Both the position numbers and the translations under genes were made by a program. From Hyphomonas sp. TMED17 (GTDB lineage: Bacteria; Pseudomonadota; Alphaproteobacteria; Caulobacterales; Hyphomonadaceae): 64,000 bases of DNA. The stretch is taken from assembly GCA_002172915.1 (NCBI GenBank), contig NHBW01000005.1, positions 2,722-66,721 of the forward strand, written 5' to 3'. The notes under the pieces are model-generated. The model saw only the letters and a program-made list of their open reading frames with translations. It did not search any database and was not told the origin of the DNA. Each line of letters starts with the position of its first letter. Position 1 is the stretch's first letter. Shown in pieces: positions 19,147-27,845 of this stretch.

Positions 19147-19701
19147 ATGAACGAAGTGACTGAGGCCTTTGGCCGATTACGTCGTATTATTACGGCAACC
19201 GACCCTGACGGTAAATCCGAGATCATGATTGACGACGGTCCGGCGGCAACGTTTTTATCTGGTGAAGTGGCTGGCTTGTTTGAAATCTGGTCCGACCAGT
19301 CTCACGGGCCATTGGAGACATCGAAAACAACCGACCAGGCGGCTGGCAAACCAATCCTGTCGCCGGCGTCGGGCAAGGTTAAAATTCGCTGGTTTTCAAT
19401 CGCGCCCAATGACGGATCGATACCAGAGGAAACTATTCGCGAGATGACCAGGGCAGCATTTGTCGAGATGGGCGCGGGTGACCATCAGCCTGATACGCGT
19501 AAACACCCCGCCATGCATGTAACCGATACGCTGGACGCGATCATTTTAATCAAAGGGCAGGTCAAATTGATTCTGGATAAGGAAGAAACGATTATCGGGC
19601 CGGGTGATGTCGTTGTTCAGCGGGCTACAAATCATGCCTGGGAAGTGGTGTCCGGTGAGCCGGCATTGTTTGTCGCGGTGCTTATGGATCGATCTGGCTA
19701 A
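19147..19701 (+). CDS. Cupin-domain protein of unknown substrate
   Basis: A 184-residue protein with a C-terminal cupin barrel: HPAMHVTDTLDAIILIKG is cupin motif 1 with two His, and GPGDVVVQRATNHAW is motif 2. The first 85 residues have no recognised domain. It begins after an excellent AAGGAGGA ribosome site. Such small cupins can be dioxygenases, isomerases or ligand sensors; the sequence does not decide. The next gene starts 69 bases later on the same strand but looks unrelated. Confidence 0.75.
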   Translation: MNEVTEAFGRLRRIITATDPDGKSEIMIDDGPAATFLSGEVAGLFEIWSDQSHGPLETSKTTDQAAGKPILSPASGKVKIRWFSIAPNDGSIPEETIREMTRAAFVEMGAGDHQPDTRKHPAMHVTDTLDAIILIKGQVKLILDKEETIIGPGDVVVQRATNHAWEVVSGEPALFVAVLMDRSG

Positions 19702-19773
19702 GCGCTAATACCCTCCTATTGACGATTACGCCGAATTCGAGCAAATGGAACAAAAGGTGATCAGGAGGGCGTG

Positions 19774-20943
19774 GTGTCTGATTTATCTCGAGAATATAAT
19801 ACCATCTGGCCGCTCGTCATGGAGGCCGGGCTAGAGCAAGCATTCGACGATCGCGGTTTGGCGTTGGTTGAATGTCCGGCTTGCGGCGGCGCTAAAACAC
19901 TCAGGCTGTCATTGCAAAATGGTCGGGCAGGGTGTCAGTCATGCGGTGTCGAGGCACCATTGGAATCATATTTTCAAGAGTTGATCGAACGCAATGGTCC
20001 CGTAACGATCACGGATAGCGGCGATATTGAGTATTCAGTGCCGGCTGCACTACCTTCTCGACCGGAAGTCCCGGTGCCCGACAATATGCCGGCCTATCTG
20101 CCGGACCCTGTTTCACAAAACCTCAAACCTCCGTTGCAACCTTCGGTAATGGAACCGGTTCAGATCCAGCATGCGGGTGCTTCGCGCCGTACTGGCGAAA
20201 CCATTATTATTTCGGCTTTATCATTGGTCTTTCTGATTGCTGGCCTGGCGGCCGCTATTTTGTCCGGATTTGCGAATTATCAGGCCTTTGCTGGTATGGT
20301 GAATGATCCGGTGCAGGGACGGGTCTGGGGCTGGGCCGGCGTTGTCGCTTCGATTTGTTCGTTTGGTGGTTTCACTTTTTTCTGGTGGCACGCGTCGGCG
20401 GGACGCTGGAGTGAGAGTATCCGCACGATCATTTTCGCATTGGCCGGAGCTTTAACGAGTATTGTTGGAACCGCGCTATTTATGCACGGGCAGGATAATG
20501 CCCGCGCGGCGCAGGTGGAGCTTGTCTTGTCCGAAAGGGCTATTCTCGAACAGCAGATCGCCGATTGGTCGGAGCAAATACGTGGTATTCCTGCGGAAAC
20601 GAGATCCGTGGAAGGCCTCGAAACCTATCTGGCCGAGGTCGAGCGGGTTGGACGAACTGCTGACAAGCCATATCGTGATGCGCAGAATGAGCTTGGCATG
20701 GCGCGTCGGCGGGCCAGTCTTGAAGCACAGATCGCCGAAACGCGGGCACATTTACTGGATATGACTCGATCAGGTCAGGTTGTTTCACCCAGTCGCTCTT
20801 ATGCCCCGCCGGGATGGTTGTTTGCGCTTATGCTCGAGATATTCTCATCACAGGCCACGAGTATTGCTTGTGTATCGCTATTATTATTGTACGGCGTCGG
20901 CGCGAATTTCAGTCGCGAGGTACGACCCGTCCCGGGTTCATAA
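19774..20943 (+). CDS. Zinc-ribbon, multi-pass membrane, coiled-coil protein (unknown)
   Basis: No family was recognised. The N-terminal 60 residues form a zinc ribbon with CPAC and CQSC pairs (Cys about 34, 37, 54, 57). A Pro-rich linker follows to about 145. Three hydrophobic segments lie near 152-176, 195-217 and 228-250, a charged alpha-helical stretch rich in Glu, Arg and Gln at 258-330 is likely a coiled coil, and a last membrane segment lies near 362-383. AGGAGG upstream favours GTG at 19774 over GTG at 19771. Its end overlaps the convergent FAD oxidase by 35 bases. The soluble zinc ribbon is probably cytoplasmic. Confidence 0.7.
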   Translation: MSDLSREYNTIWPLVMEAGLEQAFDDRGLALVECPACGGAKTLRLSLQNGRAGCQSCGVEAPLESYFQELIERNGPVTITDSGDIEYSVPAALPSRPEVPVPDNMPAYLPDPVSQNLKPPLQPSVMEPVQIQHAGASRRTGETIIISALSLVFLIAGLAAAILSGFANYQAFAGMVNDPVQGRVWGWAGVVASICSFGGFTFFWWHASAGRWSESIRTIIFALAGALTSIVGTALFMHGQDNARAAQVELVLSERAILEQQIADWSEQIRGIPAETRSVEGLETYLAEVERVGRTADKPYRDAQNELGMARRRASLEAQIAETRAHLLDMTRSGQVVSPSRSYAPPGWLFALMLEIFSSQATSIACVSLLLLYGVGANFSREVRPVPGS

Positions 20944-22318
20944 TATTCTTCGGATCCAGTGCGCTCTTAATGCCTCGCATTGCCGCTGTTGCCGCCGGAG
21001 AACGAATGTCGATCAGTTCGTCCCGTTTGAGGCGGCCAACGCCGTGCTCGGCACTGATTGAACCGCCAAATTCAGTCGTTAATTGATGAACCAGATGCGT
21101 AATCTCGGCGGCGTTTTCCGCCAGTTTCGGTGTTATACGATTGGCCGGTTCACAGGCTGAAAAATGCAAGTTGCCGTCACCGACATGTCCGAAGGCGATA
21201 ATTTCGACACCGGGATAATTACGCTTTAGCTGTTTGTCGGCTGCATCGAGAAAATCCGGAATACGGGAGACAGGGACCGAGATATCGTGATTGATGGCGG
21301 TGCCATAGGCGCGTTTTGACAGAGGAATTGTTTCTCTGATGGTCCAAAATCGCTGGGTTTGTTCCAGCGTTTCGGCAATGACCGCGTCTTCGGCCAGTCC
21401 ACATTCAATAGCAGCGGCCAAGGCTGTTTCCAGAACGGACCGCGCCTGATTTTCTTTTGGCATGGAAATTTCACAAAGAACACGCCAGCTATGCTGCGAT
21501 GGATTGGGGTCTCTGATCTGAGGATGTTCTTTGCGTACCATTTCGAGGGCATTGGCCGGTATCATTTCAAAACTAGTAACGGTGTCGCCGGCATGTTCCC
21601 GCACCAAAGCGAGGAGTTTGACGATATCGCCAGCCGCCTTGCAGGTTATCCAGGCCGTTGATTTTGCTGTTTTCGGAAATAGTTTCAGGGTTGCGGCGGT
21701 TACAATGCCGAGTGTGCCTTCAGCGCCGGCGAACAGATGCTTGAGGTCGTAACCGGTATTATTCTTACGCAGTCCTGACAGACCATGCCAGACCTCGCCA
21801 TCTGGCAGCACGACTTCAAGACCGAGGAGCAGGTCCCGCATCATCCCATAACGCAAAACCGACACGCCACCGGCATTGGTTGAAATAAGCCCGCCAATTG
21901 TCGCGGTCCCTTCGGAGCCGAGCGAAAGCGGGAAGAAACGATCTGCGTCAGTTGCGAGGTCCTGGACTGTGCGTAAGGTTGCGCCGGCCTCGATTGTTAT
22001 TGAATTATTGAACGAGTCGAGATCGCGAAGCCCGTGCATGCGGCGCAATGAGAGTGTGACTTCGCCATGCGGTGTGCCAGCATCTACTAGACCTGTATTG
22101 CCCCCTTGCGGCGTGATCGCGACATTATGTTCGCTGCATAGGTGAACCAGTTTTGACGTTTCGGAGGTTGTTTTTGGCATTACAATTAAGGGGGTTTGGC
22201 CCTTATAAGTGCCCCGCCAAGGTGTCGCGGCCTGTTCCAGCCTATCTGGGTCGGTTGTCCATCCTTTTGGCCCTAATAGGGTTTGTACCTGCTCTAGAAA
22301 TGCAATCGGTAAAGCCAT
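20909..22318 (-). CDS. FAD-binding oxidase/dehydrogenase, GlcD/D-2-hydroxyacid type
   Basis: Flavoprotein of the FAD-linked oxidase family with the PCMH fold, most like D-lactate or D-2-hydroxyglutarate dehydrogenase (FAD subunit of glycolate oxidase, GlcD). FAD-binding motif VAITPQGGNTGLVDAG, then GTATIGGLISTNAGG, and C-terminal AFGHVGDGNLHFS and SISAEHGVGRLKRDEL support this. It ends with the usual IMNPGRVV segment. At 469 residues it is standard. It is followed, in transcription order, by nothing on its strand and is nine bases downstream of the Sua5 gene, so the two probably share a transcript. The exact substrate is not determined. Confidence 0.87.
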   Translation of the reverse strand: MALPIAFLEQVQTLLGPKGWTTDPDRLEQAATPWRGTYKGQTPLIVMPKTTSETSKLVHLCSEHNVAITPQGGNTGLVDAGTPHGEVTLSLRRMHGLRDLDSFNNSITIEAGATLRTVQDLATDADRFFPLSLGSEGTATIGGLISTNAGGVSVLRYGMMRDLLLGLEVVLPDGEVWHGLSGLRKNNTGYDLKHLFAGAEGTLGIVTAATLKLFPKTAKSTAWITCKAAGDIVKLLALVREHAGDTVTSFEMIPANALEMVRKEHPQIRDPNPSQHSWRVLCEISMPKENQARSVLETALAAAIECGLAEDAVIAETLEQTQRFWTIRETIPLSKRAYGTAINHDISVPVSRIPDFLDAADKQLKRNYPGVEIIAFGHVGDGNLHFSACEPANRITPKLAENAAEITHLVHQLTTEFGGSISAEHGVGRLKRDELIDIRSPAATAAMRGIKSALDPKNIMNPGRVVPRD

Positions 22319-22327
22319 TATAATATT

Positions 22328-23290
22328 CTACGCCCGCTCGGCGGCCCGCGCCAGTCTTTCATTAATAGTATCGCCAACACCGCCCGATGGTATCGGAGCA
22401 ACCGCTATCTGCGTGTACTGGGCGTCTAACTGTCTCAGCATATCGAACAAATTCGCGGCGGCTTCGATTAGATCTGACGCGGGTGACAGGTTCAGATCAC
22501 TTTCGACAGGGCCGAATCCGAGATATCCTTCATCCGGTAGTGCAGTAATTGCATTTATCCGAAGCCTTGCATTCGGTGCGTAATGCCGGAGTAGCTGGCC
22601 CGGCGAAACCGGTTTTTCGGCCGAGAGGTCGGCCTGCTTCAGCCCGGGCCATAAGGCGTCGATTTCAGGAGCTGCAATCGGGCCGAGGCGCAACAGTGCC
22701 GGGTGGGCATCGCGTGCATCTATAATTGTTGATTCCAGCCCGCTTTGGCACGCGCCACCATCTATGATTAGATCAATCCGGTCGCCAAGGTCGTCAAATA
22801 CATGCTGGGCCCGGGTTGGACTGATGCGGCCCGACAAATTGGCCGAAGGGGCAACCAGCGGTACCCCGAATGTCGATATAAGGGATCGTGCTACAGGGTG
22901 TGAGGGTTCTCTGAGCGCGACACTGTCGAGCCCGGCACGGGCAATGCTGGCAATGCTGGTGGTATCGCGTATATTGACGACCATGCTGAGTGGTCCTGGC
23001 CAAATCGCTCCGGCGAGTGCCTTGGCGTCGGCACTGAAGTGTCCTTGTCGTTCCGCCATTTCAAGACCGGCGATATGCGCGATCAGGGGATTAAAGTCCG
23101 GCCGGCCTTTTACATCATAGATCCTTGCGATGGCTATCGGGTTGGCCGCGTCGGCACAAAGCCCGTAAACGGTTTCCGTTGGCATCGCGACGAGACCGCC
23201 CGCCGCGAGGATGCTGCAAGCTGTCTGCAGGTTTTCAGATGTTGGCGGAACAATTTTGGCGCTCATTTCGGCGCGATACCATAAATTCAC
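22328..23290 (-). CDS. L-threonylcarbamoyladenylate synthase (Sua5/TsaC type)
   Basis: Makes threonylcarbamoyl-AMP, the first step of the t6A37 tRNA modification. GLVAMPTETVYGLCADA is the diagnostic strand, and KGRPDFNPLIAHI, DSVALREPSHP and PLVAPSANLSG complete the YrdC domain. The extra C-terminal region with SPGQLLRHYAPNARL is the Sua5 domain, so it is the long Sua5 form rather than short TsaC. GTG at 23290 overlaps the preceding stop by four bases; an internal ATG nine codons in is an alternative. Coupled to the b561-YceI fusion upstream and followed by the FAD oxidase. Confidence 0.92.
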   Translation of the reverse strand: MNLWYRAEMSAKIVPPTSENLQTACSILAAGGLVAMPTETVYGLCADAANPIAIARIYDVKGRPDFNPLIAHIAGLEMAERQGHFSADAKALAGAIWPGPLSMVVNIRDTTSIASIARAGLDSVALREPSHPVARSLISTFGVPLVAPSANLSGRISPTRAQHVFDDLGDRIDLIIDGGACQSGLESTIIDARDAHPALLRLGPIAAPEIDALWPGLKQADLSAEKPVSPGQLLRHYAPNARLRINAITALPDEGYLGFGPVESDLNLSPASDLIEAAANLFDMLRQLDAQYTQIAVAPIPSGGVGDTINERLARAAERA

Positions 23291-24483
23291 CGGGTTCGCG
23301 AGGCCCGAACAAGGACATCGACATCGACATTCTCATCAACCCAGTCGCCATCGGGATCCGATGTCTGGCCGAGGTCGAATGGCTGCCGGCGGAGAACGGT
23401 TTGACCGGTCATCGTTGCTGTATCGCCATCCATAGTAATTGAAAATTCGAACGGCACTTCGACTTCGCGACCTTTTATGTCGACTTTTGCAGTGGCGCGG
23501 TAGGCATTGCCGGACAGGGTTATATCCACAATTGTTATGCTGGCGTCGGGGTTCGCTGCGGAATCAAACCATTCAGGTGATGCCAGCGTGGTTGTATACA
23601 TTGTCTTATTCGTTTCGACGCTTGCTGTGTTGACGGTCACACGGGCAAGGCCGGATTGGGGCTGGTCGAGGTCAAAAACAATGTCGGCCTGCCAGTCATT
23701 GAATTGCCCGGTATAAGGCTGTCCGTCATGCTGCCCGGAAAACTTTATAAACGACGCCGCGTGGTCGATTGTCCAGTCGCTGTCGATGCTGACCGGTATG
23801 TCACCTGACCTGTCTGTTCCGGCGCCGATGCCCCTGGACAGAACCGGTGTCAGTAAAATCGACGCGAATAGGAGGCCGGTTATGGCCGGCACAATAATTA
23901 TGCCGCGAGCTGGTCGCCCCGGTTTTTCGCCGGCATTTGAAAAATCCGGCATCATGCGATGAATGACGCCGGTCTCGGCAGCAAACTGGTGTTTCAATGC
24001 TCCAGCGACATGCAAGACCAGCAAGAGCAGCATAAGTCTGGCCATGATTTCATGAGCGGTTTCGACCGCTGCGTGTCCGGATTTATTGGTCAAGCCGCCA
24101 ACAAAAGGGAGGTCGGGCCAGACTAGTGTTCCGTACAGAACGGTTGTCACGTCAAAATCATAAGTTGTCGAAACGAGTAGCCAGCCGCTTAGTGGCATGA
24201 TTACGAGTAGCGCGTAGAACCCGATATGGACTGCCCGGCTAATTATTCGTTCCAGCCCGGATAAATCGGCGGGAAGATCCGGCGGTGGATTTAGCAGCCG
24301 CCAGCCAATCCGTGCAGTTGTTAAGACCAGTATCGTGATGCCCAGAGATTTGTGAAGCTGGTAGCGGGCTTCACTTCCCTGCATGTTCCAGCCGAGCCAC
24401 AGCATGAAGATAATTGCCAGGGCAATTAGCCAGTGCAGCGTGATTGCAACTGAAGTGTAACGTTTCGGCTTGTCGTCCAGCAC
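23287..24483 (-). CDS. Cytochrome b561-YceI fusion protein
   Basis: Two domains in one protein. Residues about 1-180 form a cytochrome b561 (CybB-like) membrane module of four helices with haem-ligand His candidates (TLHWLIALA, QLHKSLGITI, HIGFYALLVIMPLSGW, LLLVLHVAGALKHQF). Residues about 225-398 form a YceI-like lipocalin domain (DWTIDHAASFIKFSGQHDGQ ... VKGREVEVPFEF). YceI proteins bind polyprenyl-type lipids, and both b561 and YceI are often adjacent genes; here they are fused. It starts at GTG directly after the TAA of a separate yceI-like gene. Probably an electron-transfer or quinone-related protein of the inner membrane. Confidence 0.9.
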   Translation of the reverse strand: MLDDKPKRYTSVAITLHWLIALAIIFMLWLGWNMQGSEARYQLHKSLGITILVLTTARIGWRLLNPPPDLPADLSGLERIISRAVHIGFYALLVIMPLSGWLLVSTTYDFDVTTVLYGTLVWPDLPFVGGLTNKSGHAAVETAHEIMARLMLLLLVLHVAGALKHQFAAETGVIHRMMPDFSNAGEKPGRPARGIIIVPAITGLLFASILLTPVLSRGIGAGTDRSGDIPVSIDSDWTIDHAASFIKFSGQHDGQPYTGQFNDWQADIVFDLDQPQSGLARVTVNTASVETNKTMYTTTLASPEWFDSAANPDASITIVDITLSGNAYRATAKVDIKGREVEVPFEFSITMDGDTATMTGQTVLRRQPFDLGQTSDPDGDWVDENVDVDVLVRASRTR

Positions 24484-25104
24484 TTATTCGTCCTGTATAA
24501 ACTCACCGGAGAATTCTATTATAACTTGATCCGAGACAATGCCCCTTAGATTTGTCATGCCGAAGTCAGATCGGTCGAGCGAAGTCGATGCATTGAATCC
24601 GATAACATCACGTTGCCCGAACCATGGTGGGTTCGCAACGCCGCCATAGGAAACATCCATTGTCACGCTTTGTTGCATACCGCGAAAGCTTAAGTCGCCA
24701 GTGACACGGCCAACCGTATCGCCATCGACTTGAATATCGGTCGAAACGAAGCTGATTTCGGGATACTGCGTTGCATCAAAGAAGCTATCATCGGTTGCGA
24801 GCTTGTTTTCCCAATCAGCCTTTTTGCTGGCGTCGGGATATTTGGTTTCAAGTCCCATCGGATTGATTGTGAGCTCAATCTTTGAATTGGCAGGATTGTC
24901 TGCGTCAAACTCTAGAATCGCATCGAAATCGGTAAAATTTACACTATAGTCGGAAATGTTATTATGCTTGACCGTCCAGGTTAAAAAGGCGTGGGTTTTG
25001 TCGAGTGAATAAAGACCGGACGCTACATCTTCACGTGAGGTTTCAGCATGTAATGCTGGCGTGAGCGAGAATATCGCAGCGGCGAGAAAAGATTTCAGTT
25101 TCAT
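24484..25104 (-). CDS. YceI-family periplasmic lipid-binding protein
   Basis: A stand-alone YceI-like protein of 206 residues. The N-terminus MKLKSFLAAAIFSLTPALHA is a signal peptide. The mature part reads LYSLDKTHAFLTWTVKHNNIS, then TINPMGLETKYPD and DLSFRGMQQSVTMDVSY, the usual YceI beta-barrel signature. It is transcribed first in the run YceI, b561-YceI fusion, Sua5, FAD oxidase, so the two YceI domains are made together. The ligand is likely an isoprenoid lipid or ubiquinone-like molecule. Confidence 0.9.
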   Translation of the reverse strand: MKLKSFLAAAIFSLTPALHAETSREDVASGLYSLDKTHAFLTWTVKHNNISDYSVNFTDFDAILEFDADNPANSKIELTINPMGLETKYPDASKKADWENKLATDDSFFDATQYPEISFVSTDIQVDGDTVGRVTGDLSFRGMQQSVTMDVSYGGVANPPWFGQRDVIGFNASTSLDRSDFGMTNLRGIVSDQVIIEFSGEFIQDE

Positions 25105-25259
25105 TTACAATACCCAATGCGTCTATGTTCGTAATTATTATGGCTACAATTTTATAATATAGCACTTGCTGGCTGAAATTGGAATGTTGCGGCAGGTTCG
25201 ACTTATCCGGATAGCCACGGGTATTCTTAGTATTATGTGCGTAAGCAGGCGGGCGGTGA

Positions 25260-25883
25260 TTACCGAAATGTCGTGATCGCTTTAACGTCCGGACGCATGC
25301 GTTCTTGAGGGGGCGAGCTTGCTGTGCCGAGATATATCATGCCTGCCACCCGCTCTGATTCCGACAGACCCAGCCAGGCTGAAATGCCGGCGCTGTAACT
25401 GACCCATTCAGTCAACCAACAGCCGGCCCAGCCGGCTGCATTCGCTGATAGAAGCAAATTATGACAAACGGCACCGGCCGAGAGTTCCTGCTCCCAGACT
25501 GGCGTTTTATGAGTAGTGTCAGGCGAAGAAATAACGATGACGATTGTTGGTGCGCGGTTAAACAGGCCGGCGGCGTCGCTGAGCTCTTGCGCTGATGCGT
25601 CGGGCTTTTCCGCTTTCAGGATTTCTTGCGCGGCGAGATTGAAGTGTTCGCGTGCTGCGCCCTGAAATACTTCGAACCGCCAGGGCGATAAGCGCCGGTG
25701 ATCCGAGACGCGCGCGGCAACGTACAGCAATTGCGATACTTGGTCCTGGTCCGGTCCTGGTTCAGCCAGTAGCCGTTTACTCGAAGATCGTCGTAGCGCC
25801 AGGAATGAACGAGCCTCGGCCGACGCATTTGTCGCGGCCATCGGGGTCCCAGTAGCGGGAGCGGAAGGAAAGAGTTTCTGCAT
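25260..25883 (-). CDS. Nitroreductase-family flavoprotein
   Basis: FMN-dependent nitroreductase-type oxidoreductase (207 residues). The N-terminal RRSSSKRLLAEPGPDQDQVSQLL is the FMN phosphate-binding start of this family, HRRLSPWRFEVFQG follows, and NLLLSANAAGWAGCWLTEW is the typical central segment. It may detoxify nitro compounds or quinones. It diverges from a tetR-RND efflux operon over palindromes that could be TetR operators, so it is probably induced with the pump and helps modify the same compounds. Confidence 0.82.
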   Translation of the reverse strand: MQKLFPSAPATGTPMAATNASAEARSFLALRRSSSKRLLAEPGPDQDQVSQLLYVAARVSDHRRLSPWRFEVFQGAAREHFNLAAQEILKAEKPDASAQELSDAAGLFNRAPTIVIVISSPDTTHKTPVWEQELSAGAVCHNLLLSANAAGWAGCWLTEWVSYSAGISAWLGLSESERVAGMIYLGTASSPPQERMRPDVKAITTFR

Positions 25884-25910
25884 GCGCCCTCGTAACGCAA
25901 ATCGAACTTA

Positions 25911-25946
25911 GTTGATAACATGTTATTTTGTGAACACTGTTTACTT
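25911..25946. promoter_or_regulatory. Candidate TetR operator between nitroreductase and tetR
   Basis: Two palindromes lie in the 114-base divergent spacer. ATAACATGTTAT at 25915-25926 is a perfect 12-base palindrome, and GTGAACACTGTTTAC at 25930-25944 is an odd-length palindrome with one mismatched pair. They are four bases apart, typical of a repressor site covering both divergent promoters. Binding by the adjacent TetR protein is inferred. Confidence 0.5.
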
Positions 25947-25997
25947 TTTTCAAGTGCGACCTAAATAATCAAGAGACAGCATGTGAAGGGAATAGTG

Positions 25998-26642
25998 ATG
26001 TCGACGGCAACCCCGGCGGAACGTCGTAAGGAAAATATACGGCGCCGTATTCTACAAGCTGCCGATGAAATGCTTGCGCAGGAAGGCGCTTTGGGCCTTT
26101 CAATTCGGCGACTGGCGGAGATAACCGACTACTCACCGGCGGCGATTTATCGTTATTTCCCGTCCAAGGAGTCTTTGGTCGAGGAGTTAAAAGAGGCTTT
26201 TTTTGCGCGTCTGGTTGATAATTTGAGCGCGTCGGTAGACCAGTCGATACCTTTTGAAACGATGTGCCGGGGAGGCTTGCGGACTTATATCGAAACCGCA
26301 CTCGAGAAGCCTAATCACTATCTCGCCGTTTTCTCGGCGCCCGTGCCGCCGATCGATACGCAAAGCGACCATGCGAGCATGCCTGAAACAAGCAAGCAGC
26401 GTGCGTTCGAATTCCTTCAGGATCTCGTCAAGGAAGGAAAGGCGACGGGCGGTTTTGACCGTGATCTGAATGTCGATTTGTCCACACGATCTCTTTGGGT
26501 GGGATTACATGGGCTGGCTATGATGATCGCACATATGCCGGGTTTTCCGAATTTTAGAGACGGCGACGCGTTCATCAAAACATCCGACTTTATTGATTTT
26601 TACATCGACCGGCTTGTCACCGGTCTGGAGGCTAAATCGTGA
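25998..26642 (+). CDS. TetR/AcrR-family transcriptional regulator
   Basis: Local repressor of 214 residues. The N-terminal HTH domain reads RRRILQAADEMLAQEGALGLS, IRRLAEITDYSPAAIYRYFPSKESLVEEL, as in the family. The ligand-binding C-terminal part contains a typical VDLSTRSLWVGLHGLAMM helix. ATG at 25998 is preceded by AAGGGA at good spacing; an upstream GTG at 25983 is weaker. Its stop overlaps the GTG of the next gene (GTGA), coupling it to the pump. It likely autoregulates through the palindromes upstream. Confidence 0.9.
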   Translation: MSTATPAERRKENIRRRILQAADEMLAQEGALGLSIRRLAEITDYSPAAIYRYFPSKESLVEELKEAFFARLVDNLSASVDQSIPFETMCRGGLRTYIETALEKPNHYLAVFSAPVPPIDTQSDHASMPETSKQRAFEFLQDLVKEGKATGGFDRDLNVDLSTRSLWVGLHGLAMMIAHMPGFPNFRDGDAFIKTSDFIDFYIDRLVTGLEAKS

Positions 26643-27841
26643 CTGAGCTGGCAAATAATAGGTTGAGGCAAGACCCGAAGCCGACCGCGTGGAAAGCGCT
26701 GGTCTTTTTCCTCATTGTTTTGTGTCTCGGGGCTGTACTCGCCGTATTTATATGGACGCAGAGGTCACAAGATGGGCCTAAAATCGTTTCTGAAGCGCCG
26801 TTGCCGCTAATGGTGAATGTCGTTGACCTGACCCTCCAGCCATCAGTTGAGTTCAATGAGAAATTCACGGGTCTGGTGAATGCACGACGCAGTAGTGGTC
26901 TAGGTTTTACGACTGGTGGCATGGTTCAGCAGCTCAATGCTGACATTGGTGATACTGTGCGCCAGGGACAGGTTCTCGGACAGCTTGATAAAAGTGGATT
27001 GATGGCCCGGCGCAACACAGCACGTGCTAGTCTGGCCGAAGTTCTTGCGGCCTATGAATTGTCGGCGCTGACAGTCGAGCGCCAGATTGCATTGGCCGAA
27101 CGTGGGCATGTCTCGCCGCAAGCGATCGACACAGCAAGGTCAGCCGAGCAGGTTGCCGCCGCCAGGATCGAAGCCGCCGCGGCACGTCTTGATGCGTTAA
27201 ATGTCGAGCTTCGCTTCGCGGAGCTCAAAGCACCTTTTAATGGTGTAATAACAGCGCGCTATCTTGACGAGGGAGCGATTGCCACACCCGGGCAGATGGT
27301 TTTTCAAATTGTGGAAAGCGACCAGCTTGAGGCACGAATTGGCTTAACGCTTGAGCTGGCAAGAACGCTTGAGATTGGACGATCCTATCAATTGCAGGTC
27401 GGCACCAGCACTGTAATGGCGCGATTGCGGGCGATAAACGGTGTTGTCGAGGCCCGTGAGCGGACTGTGATATGCGTTTTCGATGTCGTTGATGGCGCCA
27501 TGGTATCGGCCGGGCAGATAGCATCCATTCAATTACCGCAACTGATTATGGAAAGCGGGGCCTGGTTGCCTGTTTCAGCGCTGGCCGAAATCGAGAGAGG
27601 GCTATGGTCGGTCTATATTGTACGGCCGCAGGGTGATGCATGGATTGTCGATCCGGGAGTTGTCGAAATTGTTCATGCCGAAGGCGATCGGGTTTATGTC
27701 CGCGGCGGCTTCCGGGATGGCGATATGGCTGTGATTGACGGTTTGCAACGGATTTCTCCCGGACAGTCAGTAACGCCAAGCACTGGTTCGTCATTCTCTG
27801 CGAATGCTTCCGACAGCACCATTATCGGTGAGCAGGGATGA
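26639..27841 (+). CDS. RND efflux periplasmic adaptor (membrane fusion protein)
   Basis: Links the inner-membrane pump to an outer-membrane channel. A membrane anchor lies near residues 20-38 (KALVFFLIVLCLGAVLAVFIW). VNARRSSGLGFTTGGMVQQLNADIGDTVRQGQVLGQLD is the lipoyl half-domain, a helical hairpin covers about 135-185, and LRFAELKAPFNGVITARYLDEGA completes the lipoyl domain. Length 400 is normal. GTG start overlaps the tetR stop. No outer-membrane factor gene is adjacent, so the pump probably uses a shared TolC-like channel. Confidence 0.92.
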   Translation: MTELANNRLRQDPKPTAWKALVFFLIVLCLGAVLAVFIWTQRSQDGPKIVSEAPLPLMVNVVDLTLQPSVEFNEKFTGLVNARRSSGLGFTTGGMVQQLNADIGDTVRQGQVLGQLDKSGLMARRNTARASLAEVLAAYELSALTVERQIALAERGHVSPQAIDTARSAEQVAAARIEAAAARLDALNVELRFAELKAPFNGVITARYLDEGAIATPGQMVFQIVESDQLEARIGLTLELARTLEIGRSYQLQVGTSTVMARLRAINGVVEARERTVICVFDVVDGAMVSAGQIASIQLPQLIMESGAWLPVSALAEIERGLWSVYIVRPQGDAWIVDPGVVEIVHAEGDRVYVRGGFRDGDMAVIDGLQRISPGQSVTPSTGSSFSANASDSTIIGEQG

Positions 27842-27845
27842 TTTT

